Below, one piece after another: positions 7,768-16,514 of a DNA stretch of 64,000 nt. The DNA comes from Photorhabdus heterorhabditis (GTDB lineage Bacteria > Pseudomonadota > Gammaproteobacteria > Enterobacterales > Enterobacteriaceae): NCBI RefSeq assembly GCF_018448905.1, contig NZ_RCWA01000027.1, positions 1 through 64,000 on the forward strand, read 5' to 3'. The position numbers were made by a program, and so were the translations under genes. The notes beneath the pieces were generated by a model, which saw only the letters and a list, made by a program, of their open reading frames with translations, was not told the DNA's origin and ran no database searches. Every line of letters begins with the position of its first letter. The first letter of the stretch is position 1.

Positions 7768-9036
7768 ATGCAAATCAAGTTATATGGTAAAACTTTGGTA
7801 GCAGGCATCATTTGGCAACCGCCTGTTACTGCGTTGGCGCGTTCTAATATACGTAGAAGTGGGATTGCGGCGGGGTTTACCTTGGTTGTCCGGCATCGTG
7901 TTGGACGATGTATACAGGTTGGGTATATACCAAAGGAGGCAGGCGCACCGGGTTGTTATTCATTAGCTGTTATCCTTGCTAAAGCCGTGGATAAGCCTAA
8001 CTGGATAGGCGCGTTTTGTTTACCTGATGGACAGTATGCATTGGTAGCGGTACACCAGGGCGCGATAATGTCCGGACGTGATTTGATCGGGACTCGTGAA
8101 GAAATTGAAGCGAAATTGTGTGATACGGTGCAGTTGGTAGAGGGCGCCAATGGGGTTTGGAATGCGATCTATGCGCCGCCGGAATTTGAATCGCCGTGGC
8201 CGGAGATGTCATTGGTGCAATTGTTACCGAAGTCCGCATTGAGAAAATCAATTGGTCAGATCGAGAGTTTAACCGGCGAAATGTCGAAGTATCAAATTAA
8301 GGTCTTTGGCATGACCGTCGGCACTGTCTTCTTGTTGGCTGGTGGTTGGTGGATGTGGCACATCTATCAGCAGAATACAGCAATAAGAGTACCGGATTTA
8401 TCTAATGAGGTGGTGGAAGTTCCACCGCCGCATCCGTGGCTTGCACAGCCAAAAATGGCATGGCAGTTTTCTGCATGGAATAAAGCTTTAGCCAAGGTTC
8501 CCTTATCGCTCGCGGGTTGGCAGGTTGAATCCATTATGCTGGACACTAATACGGTTTCCGTGAGTTATCAGCGTCATGACGGGATGCCGATCAACATTTT
8601 TCAGGTTGCGGCTATCAATATTTTCCGAGCTGGCCCGGTGATTTCTAATGGTGGGGAGCAGGCACAGGTCTTGATACCGTTTGAGCAGCCGCAAGGTCAT
8701 GATCAGGAAAACAATGACGATGTGTTGCAGCCGTCAGATCAGGCGTTGATTGAGCTGATGTCTTATTTTCAAGCATTGGGTTTACCATCTCCAGTTTTGA
8801 CGGAGGGTGCTTCCGTTTTGCCCCCTCCGCCTCCACTTTTGCCGGGGGGGGAAACGCGTGTGTGGTCTAATCCTGATTGGCAGACTTATGACTGGACACT
8901 GACTTCTCAGTTATCGCCGGATGCATTGTTTTCAGGTAAGCCACTTCCCGGATTAAGAGTGACCAGTGCCAGAATTGTGTTATCTGATGGTTTTCCTGAG
9001 TGGAAGCTGAGTGGAGTTTTCTATGCAAAAAATTAG
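7768..9036 (+). CDS. pilO: PilO pilus alignment protein
   Basis: This 422-residue inner-membrane protein has a cytoplasmic N-terminal half, one membrane segment near residues 181-203 (GTVFLLAGGWWMWHIY) and a periplasmic domain containing a Pro-rich stretch (LPPPPPLLPGG). That is the layout of the PilO/PAP family of type IVb pilus systems, which links the secretin to the inner-membrane ATPase and platform. GTGGAG lies just before ATG 7768; an in-frame ATG at 7735 has no ribosome site. Its last codons overlap the start of pilP, which suggests translational coupling. Confidence 0.85.
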   Translation: MQIKLYGKTLVAGIIWQPPVTALARSNIRRSGIAAGFTLVVRHRVGRCIQVGYIPKEAGAPGCYSLAVILAKAVDKPNWIGAFCLPDGQYALVAVHQGAIMSGRDLIGTREEIEAKLCDTVQLVEGANGVWNAIYAPPEFESPWPEMSLVQLLPKSALRKSIGQIESLTGEMSKYQIKVFGMTVGTVFLLAGGWWMWHIYQQNTAIRVPDLSNEVVEVPPPHPWLAQPKMAWQFSAWNKALAKVPLSLAGWQVESIMLDTNTVSVSYQRHDGMPINIFQVAAINIFRAGPVISNGGEQAQVLIPFEQPQGHDQENNDDVLQPSDQALIELMSYFQALGLPSPVLTEGASVLPPPPPLLPGGETRVWSNPDWQTYDWTLTSQLSPDALFSGKPLPGLRVTSARIVLSDGFPEWKLSGVFYAKN

Positions 9037-9568
9037 CCAGCTTATAATTAGCCTGTTTCTATTTGTAGTGTCGGTATTTTCCTTGGCATATGCACAAACA
9101 TCACCCACTGAGCTACCGGCAGCTCAGGCGAAGCATGTTGCCCAGAAGCCTGCATTGCCAGCGGTAACGACTGGCAGCGTTGCTGCGCAGCTGGAAAAGT
9201 TACAGACGGATTTGATGTTACTTAAAGCTGAAACCGCAAGGGCAAATGCTCAGGCTGAATTCGATAAAATTTCCAGAGAGGTGAGTAAAAGAGGTGCTGT
9301 CAATAATGATTTGCCTTTGGTCAAGTCAATTTTCGGGCGAAATGGGGCATTGACCGCGACACTCCGGTTTCGTTCTGGCGGCATTATGGACGTGAAAACG
9401 GGTGATCAGCTGCCAAATGGTTATAAAGTGATCCGCATCGATACAGGGGTAGTGACTTTCACCAAACAAGGGCGATTCTATGATGTCGGTCTTACGGCTA
9501 CGAATGATGCATCGTTGTTGGATAGCCTTGATTTAATGGTTGCACCACCATTGCCGTTAAGCCATTGA
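9023..9568 (+). CDS. pilP: PilP periplasmic pilus assembly protein
   Basis: A signal peptide (QLIISLFLFVVSVFSLAYAQ) is followed by a coiled-coil-prone segment (SVAAQLEKLQTDLMLLKAET) and a small C-terminal domain with LVKSIFGRNGALTATLRF and GDQLPNGYKVIRID. This matches the type IVb PilP/GspC-like family, which acts in the periplasm between the inner-membrane complex and the secretin. The start is ATG 9023, preceded by GTGGAG and overlapping the pilO 3' end by 14 bases; the four-codon-longer frame from 9011 has no better signal. The length of 181 residues is as expected. Confidence 0.85.
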   Translation: MQKISQLIISLFLFVVSVFSLAYAQTSPTELPAAQAKHVAQKPALPAVTTGSVAAQLEKLQTDLMLLKAETARANAQAEFDKISREVSKRGAVNNDLPLVKSIFGRNGALTATLRFRSGGIMDVKTGDQLPNGYKVIRIDTGVVTFTKQGRFYDVGLTATNDASLLDSLDLMVAPPLPLSH

Positions 9569-9591
9569 TCACTAATGGATGGAGATTTCTA

Positions 9592-11148
9592 ATGGTAATA
9601 ACAAGTTCCGATCTGTTGTGTATGGTCAGGCAAGGTGCAAAAGTTTTATCTGCCTTGAGCGGTGCACTTGAAATAGAGTTGGCTAACCGTAGCTTGATCT
9701 GCCTTGTTGAGTTACCCCAGCAAAAAGGGCAATGCGTACTTGCCGTGTCTGCATCCCACCGGCTTGATCCACATGTGCTGGCCTATGAAGAAACGGTTAA
9801 AAGACATGGTCTCATCTACCAAATTGTCACTTGTGGTATGGGAGACATATTAGAATTGTACCGTCTTAGTAAGGGGCATAGTCATGGGCTGGGAGGTACT
9901 GAATCGGATGTTCAGCGTTATATCATTCGCTTAATCAGTGAAGTGACTGAGGAGCGTGCGTCAGATTTACATGTTGTTGCTCGCCACAATTATTGTGAAA
10001 TCCGTTGCCGGGTTGATGGTTATTTGCGACCAATCGGACAATTGCGCCCGGAAGAAGGATTACGATTATGCGCGACTATCTATCAAAGTATGTGTGATGT
10101 GGCCGAGCCGACGTTTAAGCCGATGCAGGCACAGCGTGCGCGAATGAAGGATGAGTTCCTGAGTGAATGTGGACTTTCCGGGGCGCGTATTAATACTCGT
10201 CCGCTCGATCGCGGCATGTTGATGGTATTGCGATTGTTGTATGCGGACAGCCCCGGGACAATGTGCACCCTAAGCGATCTTGGCTATTTGCCGGAACAGT
10301 GTCAGATCCTGGAAGAACTTATGGACCATCGGGCCGGTGTGGTCCTCTTGTCTGGTGCGACCGGTAGCGGGAAGAGCACCACCTTGAAAGTCGTGATGCA
10401 GAAGATGATAGCTGAACAAGCTGGCATTCATCTACTCACACTCGAAGATCCACCTGAATATGAGATTACTGGCGCTAATCAATCTCCTATAACCGGAGAT
10501 CGAGGTGATAGCGTCGTTATCGAACAAGAATGGGCTATGGCAATTGCTGATGCAATGCGACTCGATCCCGATGTGATTATGGTCGGTGAGATACGTGACG
10601 CAGTGACGGCAAAGATGACATTTCGTGCAGCCATGACGGGCCATTTGATCTGGACCACGATACATGCAAACGATGCTTTAGCGATTTTGCCCCGCTTACA
10701 GGATGAGGCTGTGATGGAGTCGTTATTGATGGATTCGCGGTTGGTGATCGGTTTGGTCAGTCAATCGTTGATCCAGGTGTTATGCCCTCACTGCAAAGTT
10801 CCCCTGAAAGGGCATGAACAGGAAGTTTCCGATCGCCTATTGAAAAGGCTCAATCTTTACTGCCAGCCGGAATCAGTTTACCTACAGGGAGAAGGTTGTG
10901 ACTATTGTAAACAGTGCGGTACTTTGGGCCGAACTGTAGTTGCTGAAGTGATACGGACTTCCCCTGACTTAATGCAAGCTTATCGAATTGGTCACCATCA
11001 CGAAGCAACCCGATATTGGATTACCGAGATGGGAGGATTAAGCAAGCTCGACGCACTTATTCGCAAAATAAATGACGGAATTATTGATCCCCGTGCTGCA
11101 GAACGTGTTATGGGGCCGATTATTCCTGCGATCAATCAAGTAGAGTGA
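9592..11148 (+). CDS. pilQ: PilQ pilus assembly ATPase (GspE/PulE family)
   Basis: This cytoplasmic hexameric ATPase powers pilin insertion. Walker A is SGATGSGKSTTLK (about residues 253-264); the Asp box region TLEDPPEYE, Walker B LDPDVIMVGEIRD (about 323-335) and the His box WTTIHAND follow in the right order. A C-terminal zinc-finger-like cysteine set (CPHC near 397 and CDYCKQC near 435) is typical of PulE-type enzymes. In R64-like systems PilQ is the ATPase, not a secretin as in Pseudomonas. ATG 9592 has GGAGA just upstream. The length is 518 residues. Confidence 0.93.
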   Translation: MVITSSDLLCMVRQGAKVLSALSGALEIELANRSLICLVELPQQKGQCVLAVSASHRLDPHVLAYEETVKRHGLIYQIVTCGMGDILELYRLSKGHSHGLGGTESDVQRYIIRLISEVTEERASDLHVVARHNYCEIRCRVDGYLRPIGQLRPEEGLRLCATIYQSMCDVAEPTFKPMQAQRARMKDEFLSECGLSGARINTRPLDRGMLMVLRLLYADSPGTMCTLSDLGYLPEQCQILEELMDHRAGVVLLSGATGSGKSTTLKVVMQKMIAEQAGIHLLTLEDPPEYEITGANQSPITGDRGDSVVIEQEWAMAIADAMRLDPDVIMVGEIRDAVTAKMTFRAAMTGHLIWTTIHANDALAILPRLQDEAVMESLLMDSRLVIGLVSQSLIQVLCPHCKVPLKGHEQEVSDRLLKRLNLYCQPESVYLQGEGCDYCKQCGTLGRTVVAEVIRTSPDLMQAYRIGHHHEATRYWITEMGGLSKLDALIRKINDGIIDPRAAERVMGPIIPAINQVE

Positions 11149-11154
11149 AACGAT

Positions 11155-12252
11155 ATGGTTATGACCGATTTTGTTGAAAGACTGAACTATCGATTGACGA
11201 AGATACAGTTTGGTCAGAAAGCGCGGATTCGTTTTTACGGGCATCTTGTCATGATGCTGGAAAATCGTGTCATGCTGATTGATGCATTACGTGAGATGTA
11301 TAATATTGCCAGCAACGAAGGCCATAAACCTAACAATGGTTGTGCATTGGTGTTAAGTAGTTGCTATGAATCTGTGAGTCAGGGTAGCACTTTGGCAGAG
11401 AGCTTGCGGCAATGGATTGGTCCCAATGAAGTCGCAGTGATTGCTGCGGGTGAGCGTTCCGGCGATATATGTAGCGCTTTTATGGATGCGATCGCTATGA
11501 TCGAAGCGGGTAATAAGATCCGCAATGCTGTTATTGGTGCATCTATTTATCCAGTGGTGCTTATTGGCATGATCTGCGTATTGCTGCATATTGTGGCAGG
11601 CAATCTGGTGCCCAAATTGGCTGCTGTTTCTAAGCCGGAAACTTGGGATGGTGCTGCTTATATCCTTTATTTGATGGGAACATTTGTTAACGATTATGGA
11701 TTTTATTCGCTGATATTTATGGTGATATTTATCATTTTATTGTCGTTATCGTTGTCTTTTTTGGGGGGGCGATTACGAACGGTGCTTGACCGGTTTCCGC
11801 CATGGTCACTGTACAGAACTATTCATGGCAGTATGTTTATATTGAATGTGTCGTTGCTGATCCGCTCAGGGATGATGTTGCAATCGGCGCTGGAATTACT
11901 GCTGGAACAAGCGGGTTCACGTTGGTTGTATGTGCGTATCGCTGCTACGCTGGAGCATATTTCAATGGGGGCTGGTTTTGGCGAGGCGTTACGTGATACC
12001 GGTTATCGTTTCCCAGACGATGAAGCGATCAGCTATCTGAGGTTATTGTCACGATTGCAGGGTTTTGATCAATCAATGGCGAAGTTTGCACGGCACTGGT
12101 TGGATGAAACAATAGTTAAGGTGCAAATAGTGACTCGTGGGTTCCTGTTGGCTTCAATTCTTATGATTGGTGGCATGTTGATGCTGGTGGTTACAGCGGT
12201 GTCTGGCATTGAGAATGCTATTGAACAGTCGCTATCTATGCCATCTGTTTAA
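11155..12252 (+). CDS. pilR: PilR inner-membrane platform protein (GspF/PilC family)
   Basis: This 365-residue protein is the polytopic GspF-type platform that works with the PilQ ATPase. Its two repeated cytoplasmic domains are separated by membrane segments: IYPVVLIGMICVLLHIVAG, a second pair near residues 175-205, and a C-terminal helix LLASILMIGGMLMLVVTAV. GERSGDICSAF and RSGMMLQSALELLL are typical motifs of this family. It begins six bases after the pilQ stop and is the last gene of the operon. An ERIC element begins about 60 bases downstream. Confidence 0.92.
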   Translation: MVMTDFVERLNYRLTKIQFGQKARIRFYGHLVMMLENRVMLIDALREMYNIASNEGHKPNNGCALVLSSCYESVSQGSTLAESLRQWIGPNEVAVIAAGERSGDICSAFMDAIAMIEAGNKIRNAVIGASIYPVVLIGMICVLLHIVAGNLVPKLAAVSKPETWDGAAYILYLMGTFVNDYGFYSLIFMVIFIILLSLSLSFLGGRLRTVLDRFPPWSLYRTIHGSMFILNVSLLIRSGMMLQSALELLLEQAGSRWLYVRIAATLEHISMGAGFGEALRDTGYRFPDDEAISYLRLLSRLQGFDQSMAKFARHWLDETIVKVQIVTRGFLLASILMIGGMLMLVVTAVSGIENAIEQSLSMPSV

Positions 12253-12311
12253 TGTCGAGATTAATGATGAAAATCAGTCGGAATGAATACATTGACAGGC
12301 TTAAATTCTCA

Positions 12312-12438
12312 TATATCCGTTATCTTTCAAGTTGCCTCTTTGTTGGCTGCACTCACTCACCCCGGTCACAGAGTTAGCTATGCTCCCGGGGATTCGCTCC
12401 CTTGCCGTCGCGATCCATCTTGAAATCCATTGGGTATA
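12312..12438 (-). repeat. ERIC element, copy 1 (127-base class)
   Basis: The minus strand reads TATACCCAATGGATTTCAAG, passes through CCCCGGGAGCATAG and CCGGGGTGAGTGAGTGCAGC, and ends GCAACTTGAAAGATAACGG. This matches the 127-base enterobacterial repetitive intergenic consensus, a non-autonomous imperfect palindrome. The same element occurs at four other places in this window. This copy lies between pilR and the exporter gene and has the short centre. Confidence 0.9.
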
Positions 12439-12491
12439 GTGTTTTTGTCAAAGCTGCATTATTGTACGGCATGTCATATGAGGAAATTATC

Positions 12492-12542
12492 ATGTCTGTC
12501 ATTAATAGCAAAAAATGGGTGAGGCCATATGCAGATAGTTAG
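12492..12542 (+). CDS. possible 16-aa leader peptide overlapping the exporter start
   Basis: GAGGAAATTATC precedes ATG 12492, and the frame MSVINSKKWVRPYADS stops at 12540-12542. It overlaps the first 14 bases of the next gene in another frame. The ribosome site is better than many in the window, so translation is plausible and could couple to the downstream gene. It might instead be the fossil N-terminus of a deleted gene. No attenuator structure is visible. Confidence 0.25.
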   Translation: MSVINSKKWVRPYADS

Positions 12543-13398
12543 TTACAAAAGCGTAATTTATACTCTGCTAGTCATTTTAATTTGGAGTTTTGGTTGGATA
12601 CTAACCAAAGTCGGATTGGATCATATGCCGCCATTTACATTTGCGGCATTAAGGTTTGTAATTGCTGCTGTATTAATGCTTTTGATTGCAAGTATAAAAT
12701 ATAAATGTAATCACTTTAGTCGGAAAGAATGGTGTATTGTTATTCTAGTTGGTCTTACTCAAACTACTTTGATGTTTACCTTTATTAATATAGGTATGCA
12801 AAACGTAAGTGCTGGTAAGGCTTCTATCTTGATTTATTCTATGCCGATATGGAGTGCTGTATTGGCTTATTTGTTTTTACAGGAGCCACTAAAAGCTAAG
12901 GACATTCTAATTTTATGTTTTGGAATAATTGGCGTTTATTTTGTTTTTGTACCTGGCATTTCAATTGAGAGTGATATTTTTGGTTTGTTTTTATTATTGC
13001 TGTCTGCCATTTCATGGGCTGTTTCGAATATACTTGTAAAAAAATATTTTGCTAAACATAATAAGTTTGTATTAACTACATGGCAAATGTTGTTTGGGTC
13101 AGTTGGCTTGGTAGCTCTTTCTTTCTGGTTTGAGAATCCGCTAGGGTTATCTTTAAATTATATAGAGTGGGGAATATTACTTTATACCAGTATATTTGCT
13201 TCTGTTGTGGCATTTACTCTTTGGTTTTCTATTCTGCCATCACTCAATGTAATGTCTTCGACCATGCCATCTCTGTTAATCCCATTTTTTGTTATTATGT
13301 TTGATTCTATATTTTTAGAACAATCAGTAACCGTGTCTGTGGCGATGGGGCTGATTCTTATCGCATTGAGTTGCATTTTAACCGCTCTTCGTAAATAG
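12529..13398 (+). CDS. DMT-superfamily (EamA) transporter
   Basis: This 289-residue protein is almost entirely hydrophobic, with ten predicted membrane helices in two homologous halves, each an EamA domain. The start (TLLVILIWSFGWILTKVGLD, then PPFTFAALRFVIAA) and the motif AGKASILIYSMPIWSAVLAYLFL are typical of RhaT/YdcZ-like drug/metabolite exporters. The substrate cannot be told from sequence. GTGAGG lies eight bases before ATG 12529. The gene is AT-rich, has no E. coli counterpart at this position and is probably acquired. It may be unrelated to the pilus operon. Confidence 0.88.
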   Translation: MQIVSYKSVIYTLLVILIWSFGWILTKVGLDHMPPFTFAALRFVIAAVLMLLIASIKYKCNHFSRKEWCIVILVGLTQTTLMFTFINIGMQNVSAGKASILIYSMPIWSAVLAYLFLQEPLKAKDILILCFGIIGVYFVFVPGISIESDIFGLFLLLLSAISWAVSNILVKKYFAKHNKFVLTTWQMLFGSVGLVALSFWFENPLGLSLNYIEWGILLYTSIFASVVAFTLWFSILPSLNVMSSTMPSLLIPFFVIMFDSIFLEQSVTVSVAMGLILIALSCILTALRK

Positions 13399-14066
13399 GG
13401 GTAGTGACCGGATAGCTGCCATAACCGCCTTTTAGCGTTTTCTTGCACCGGTCAGTGCAGTATGGATGATTTCAAACGATATTAATAGAGGTAAGGCATT
13501 ATGTTCTCGATAGGCATTTTAGCGTTCTACAACGAGAATTTATTGAAAATTCTGAAAAACTCACTCTCACCAATATTACGTCGTTTATGCACAATCATGA
13601 GAGGATAAAAACAAAGTTAAATAGCCTAAGTCCGGCGTAATACCGAACTTAGGCCATGTTAACCACCGGGTAAACTGTCCAATAATTGGAGTTCACTTTA
13701 ATTTGGCAGTTTTTAATTTCCTAATCATATCCTTCTTTATATTTTATTAAGTTGAAAGTTAAAATCTCTCTTAGGTATCAAGATGTTATTTGTCGCCAGG
13801 ATAATACATATATTCAAGTCCTGTAAAATAGGACAAGAGTCTACTGAATAATCCAGGCATGGATTATTTATTATTATTTTAGACAAAGACTTTCCGGTTG
13901 ATGCGATAGAAGATAATCGCCTCTCTCTTATTGAGTCTTTATTTTTTCAAAAAGAGGATCTCAATTATTTACCAAAAACAGATTCTACTCTTGATATGAA
14001 ACAATATTGTAGTAAACCTTCTACTAATCGTTCATTCAAGTTGTTTAAGGTAAAGTGAAAGTCTCT
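13399..14066. other. intergenic region with hairpin and decayed reading frame
   Basis: This 670-base gap lies between the exporter and the monooxygenase genes, whose 3' ends converge on it. It holds a perfect 8-base inverted repeat, GCCTAAGT at 13624-13631 and ACTTAGGC at 13647-13654. It also holds a plus-strand run of about 60 codons ending TGA at 14058 (DKDFPVDAIEDNRLSLIES ... KLFKVK) with no start codon. The run looks like the C-terminal remnant of a lost protein, which I do not recognise. Confidence 0.4.
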
Positions 14067-15380
14067 TTATTGTGTACTACTAAAGAAATTGGTAGTACCT
14101 AATTTTATTTTTCCCTGGTGTTGGACATATTTTTTTGACGGGAATAGCCGTCGTTTCACTGGTGGTAAAGCTTGTGCAACCCGCAGTGCAGTTCGGAATA
14201 GTATTCGCTTGATTATCGAGCTATTAGTTGTATTTAGGGTGGCGCGTAACGAAATTTCAACGGCTTCATTAGCATATATGCGCATCTGTTGTTCATAATC
14301 TGAGATCGCCTTAATTAAGTCTTCATGCCCGGATGCGACACGAGTAAGCTCCTGCGTGAGTAAAAGTGAATCTCGAAGTGCTGTATTTGCCCCCATTCCC
14401 ATCACTGGCGGCATATTATGAATGGCATCTCCAAGTAATGTGACAGAGCTGGATCGCCAGGGTAAGAGATGGACCATACTGCGTATAGGCAGCATAGATA
14501 TGTTTTCCATATCACTCTGTTTAATCAGGGTATACAGAGTTTGATCCCATGAAGTAACACGGGAGCGTATCAGCGCACACAGAGATTCAGCAGAAAAATC
14601 AGTAATAGTATCTGGGTAGCTGTTTGTTGCCGCTGCGTAGGCCCATACGATAAAATTATCATTTTCTGTCGAAGTGGTCTTTACTCGGGAATTGACCGGA
14701 GCACACCATTGAGAGATAAACATCCCATCGGAGCTTTTAGGCACGATATTGTTGGGGGACCCATCCTGCATATATGAGGGCAACAAGGTTGCAAGAGTCG
14801 GGGTAAGGCGCGAACGACCAATGGTGAGAGTGGCACCAGTATCCAGCCTTTCTATGGCAGGTAGGTACTGCTTGCGTACTTTTGAATTGCTACCATCTGC
14901 ACCGATAAGAACATCAACATCTTCGTGACTTCCATCTGTAAAAAAAAGCCTGATGCTATTGTTTTTAATGTGTTCATAGCGCTCGAAGGTTTTGTTCCAT
15001 TGAATTGTATCTGAGAGTCCCTCGTGTAGTATTTCAATAAGATCAGATCTGTTGATTAACATTCGATTTTCGGAAGTGATCTGTCCATCCTTCTGACGGA
15101 TATCGCTCTGGGCCGAGAGAAGAAGATGTAGATGCTCATCATAGAATCTTATCTGTCCACCAACAGATTTTGAGATTTTTTTAAATGCCTGCCAGTTGGT
15201 ATCCGGGAGGCATTCCTGCATTGCTTGTTGGCCGAATGTGTCGATATAAATTCCATAGCCGGAAGGTATGGATAATGTGGAAGAGCTACGTTCATAGACC
15301 TTCACTTTTATGCCGTTTTTGCGCAGGCCATGAGCCAGGCATGCTCCACCAATTCCTGAACCAATTATTCCAACGTTCAT
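14067..15380 (-). CDS. FAD-dependent monooxygenase (group A, UbiH/TetX-like)
   Basis: This 437-residue flavoprotein hydroxylase has the three family motifs. They are the N-terminal dinucleotide fold GIIGSGIGGACLAHGLRKNG, the DG motif DVLIGADGSNSKVRK near residue 160, and the ribityl-contact motif LLGDAIHNMPPVMGMGANTA near 316-335. Such enzymes use NAD(P)H and O2 to hydroxylate aromatic or polyketide substrates. The layout around GDAxHxMPP and the following YEQQM helix resembles TetX-type enzymes, but the substrate cannot be inferred. A basic C-terminal tail follows. It is transcribed away from the TetR gene at 15554, a usual arrangement for substrate-induced detoxification or tailoring enzymes. 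Confidence 0.88.
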   Translation of the reverse strand: MNVGIIGSGIGGACLAHGLRKNGIKVKVYERSSSTLSIPSGYGIYIDTFGQQAMQECLPDTNWQAFKKISKSVGGQIRFYDEHLHLLLSAQSDIRQKDGQITSENRMLINRSDLIEILHEGLSDTIQWNKTFERYEHIKNNSIRLFFTDGSHEDVDVLIGADGSNSKVRKQYLPAIERLDTGATLTIGRSRLTPTLATLLPSYMQDGSPNNIVPKSSDGMFISQWCAPVNSRVKTTSTENDNFIVWAYAAATNSYPDTITDFSAESLCALIRSRVTSWDQTLYTLIKQSDMENISMLPIRSMVHLLPWRSSSVTLLGDAIHNMPPVMGMGANTALRDSLLLTQELTRVASGHEDLIKAISDYEQQMRIYANEAVEISLRATLNTTNSSIIKRILFRTALRVAQALPPVKRRLFPSKKYVQHQGKIKLGTTNFFSSTQ

Positions 15381-15511
15381 TTATTTTTTCTCCGTAAGTA
15401 GTACGATGTGATTCTGAAAGAATCGTGGTGACTGTAGCTGGCTGGGACCGTCTGATCTCAGACATCAGTCGTGTTACTGCTATAGTTTTATGCTATAGTT
15501 TTAATAATAGT

Positions 15512-15530
15512 ATACCGTACCGTTCGGTAT
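15512..15530. promoter_or_regulatory. candidate TetR-family operator
   Basis: The sequence ATACCG-TACCGTT-CGGTAT is a perfect 6-base inverted repeat with a 7-base centre. It lies 23 bases before the tetR-type start and about 130 bases upstream of the divergent monooxygenase start. Such centred palindromes between a TetR gene and its target are the usual autoregulatory operator. Assignment is from position and symmetry. Confidence 0.55.
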
Positions 15531-15553
15531 CAATAAAAATCAGGTTTTTTTAC

Positions 15554-16207
15554 ATGACAAATACGCCTAAAGCCCAAACAGATCACAAAAGAACCCGTTC
15601 GTACTCTAGAATTTCAGGAGAACGCGTTAACGAGCTGTTGAAAGTCGCTGCTCAAGTATTTGCAGAACGGGGTTTTGATGGTGCCAGTGTCAATGAGATG
15701 GCAAAACGTGCTAATGCTTCGAAAGGGACTTATTATAGCCGATTCCCTTCTAAAGAAGAGCTGTTAGTGGCCGTTATCAGGCAGAGAATACAAGATGTTG
15801 AAGTTGGTCTGGATAAGGCCATGAACCCCGAACCGGATATTGGGAAAGCGTTAACAATTTTTGCAGAGGAAATGTCCACAGTAATCCTTTCTGAAACAAT
15901 GATCGAAAACTATCGGGTGGTAACTTTGGAGTCCCAACGTTTTCCACAATTGGGCAAGATTTATTATGAAAAAGGGGTGAAACAAATCGTAGATTTTTTA
16001 GTCGAATATCTGGTTCGAAAGGTGCAAGAAGGGAAATTGAATATAGTAAACCCGGAAATCTCCGCAGAGGTGTTTATCGATAGCATCATTGGTACGCCAA
16101 GGCTTAAGGCTACTTTAGGCATTGGTTTACTCACTCAGGAGGAGAAATCTCAGCGAATTGCTATCGCTGTTCAGTCATTTCTCGCTGCATATAGTATTGC
16201 CTCATGA
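15554..16207 (+). CDS. TetR/AcrR family transcriptional regulator
   Basis: This 217-residue repressor has an N-terminal helix-turn-helix at about residues 27-72: LLKVAAQVFAERGFDGASVN, EMAKRANASKGTYYSRFPSK. The variable C-terminal half is the ligand and dimer domain. I place the start at ATG 15554 because the longer frame from 15425 would run through the palindromic operator. It is divergent from the FAD monooxygenase, so it probably represses both genes until a small molecule binds. A clean terminator follows at 16259. Confidence 0.92.
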   Translation: MTNTPKAQTDHKRTRSYSRISGERVNELLKVAAQVFAERGFDGASVNEMAKRANASKGTYYSRFPSKEELLVAVIRQRIQDVEVGLDKAMNPEPDIGKALTIFAEEMSTVILSETMIENYRVVTLESQRFPQLGKIYYEKGVKQIVDFLVEYLVRKVQEGKLNIVNPEISAEVFIDSIIGTPRLKATLGIGLLTQEEKSQRIAIAVQSFLAAYSIAS

Positions 16208-16258
16208 TAGTTACATTACCGTAACCGGAAAGTTATTGCGGGAATGGAGTTAATTAAG

Positions 16259-16288
16259 GACCTGCCCGTTATCAGGCAGGTCTCTTTG
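16259..16288 (+). terminator. terminator after the TetR gene
   Basis: An 8-base stem GACCTGCC / GGCAGGTC (16259-16266, 16275-16282) is followed by TCTTT. It lies about 50 bases after the tetR-type stop codon. Confidence 0.75.
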
Positions 16289-16335
16289 CGGAATTGGGCC
16301 AGAATAACAGTAACGCGGTTTGAATGTCGTGAAAT

Positions 16336-16358
16336 AGACGCTTCGGCGTCTTTTTCGT
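16336..16358 (+). terminator. strong UUCG-tetraloop terminator without its own gene
   Basis: GACGC-TTCG-GCGTC is followed by TTTTTCGTTCTTTT, a textbook intrinsic terminator with a stable tetraloop. It follows the TetR terminator by only about 50 bases, so it has no separate upstream gene in the window. In E. coli the gene before ldtD is mukB; this may be a relic of that gene's end left when accessory DNA entered, which is inference. Confidence 0.8.
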
Positions 16359-16514
16359 TCTTTTGTGCTTAGTTTACTTGCGATTATTTATTGTATTTCC
16401 TTTGTAGGTAAATAGTTTACAATGTATTAACTTATTGTTTTTCTTTGATTAGAGTCTGAATTTATCATAATCAAAATTGATTTTTGAAGATGTTCGGAAT
16501 ATGGGTATGTTGAT

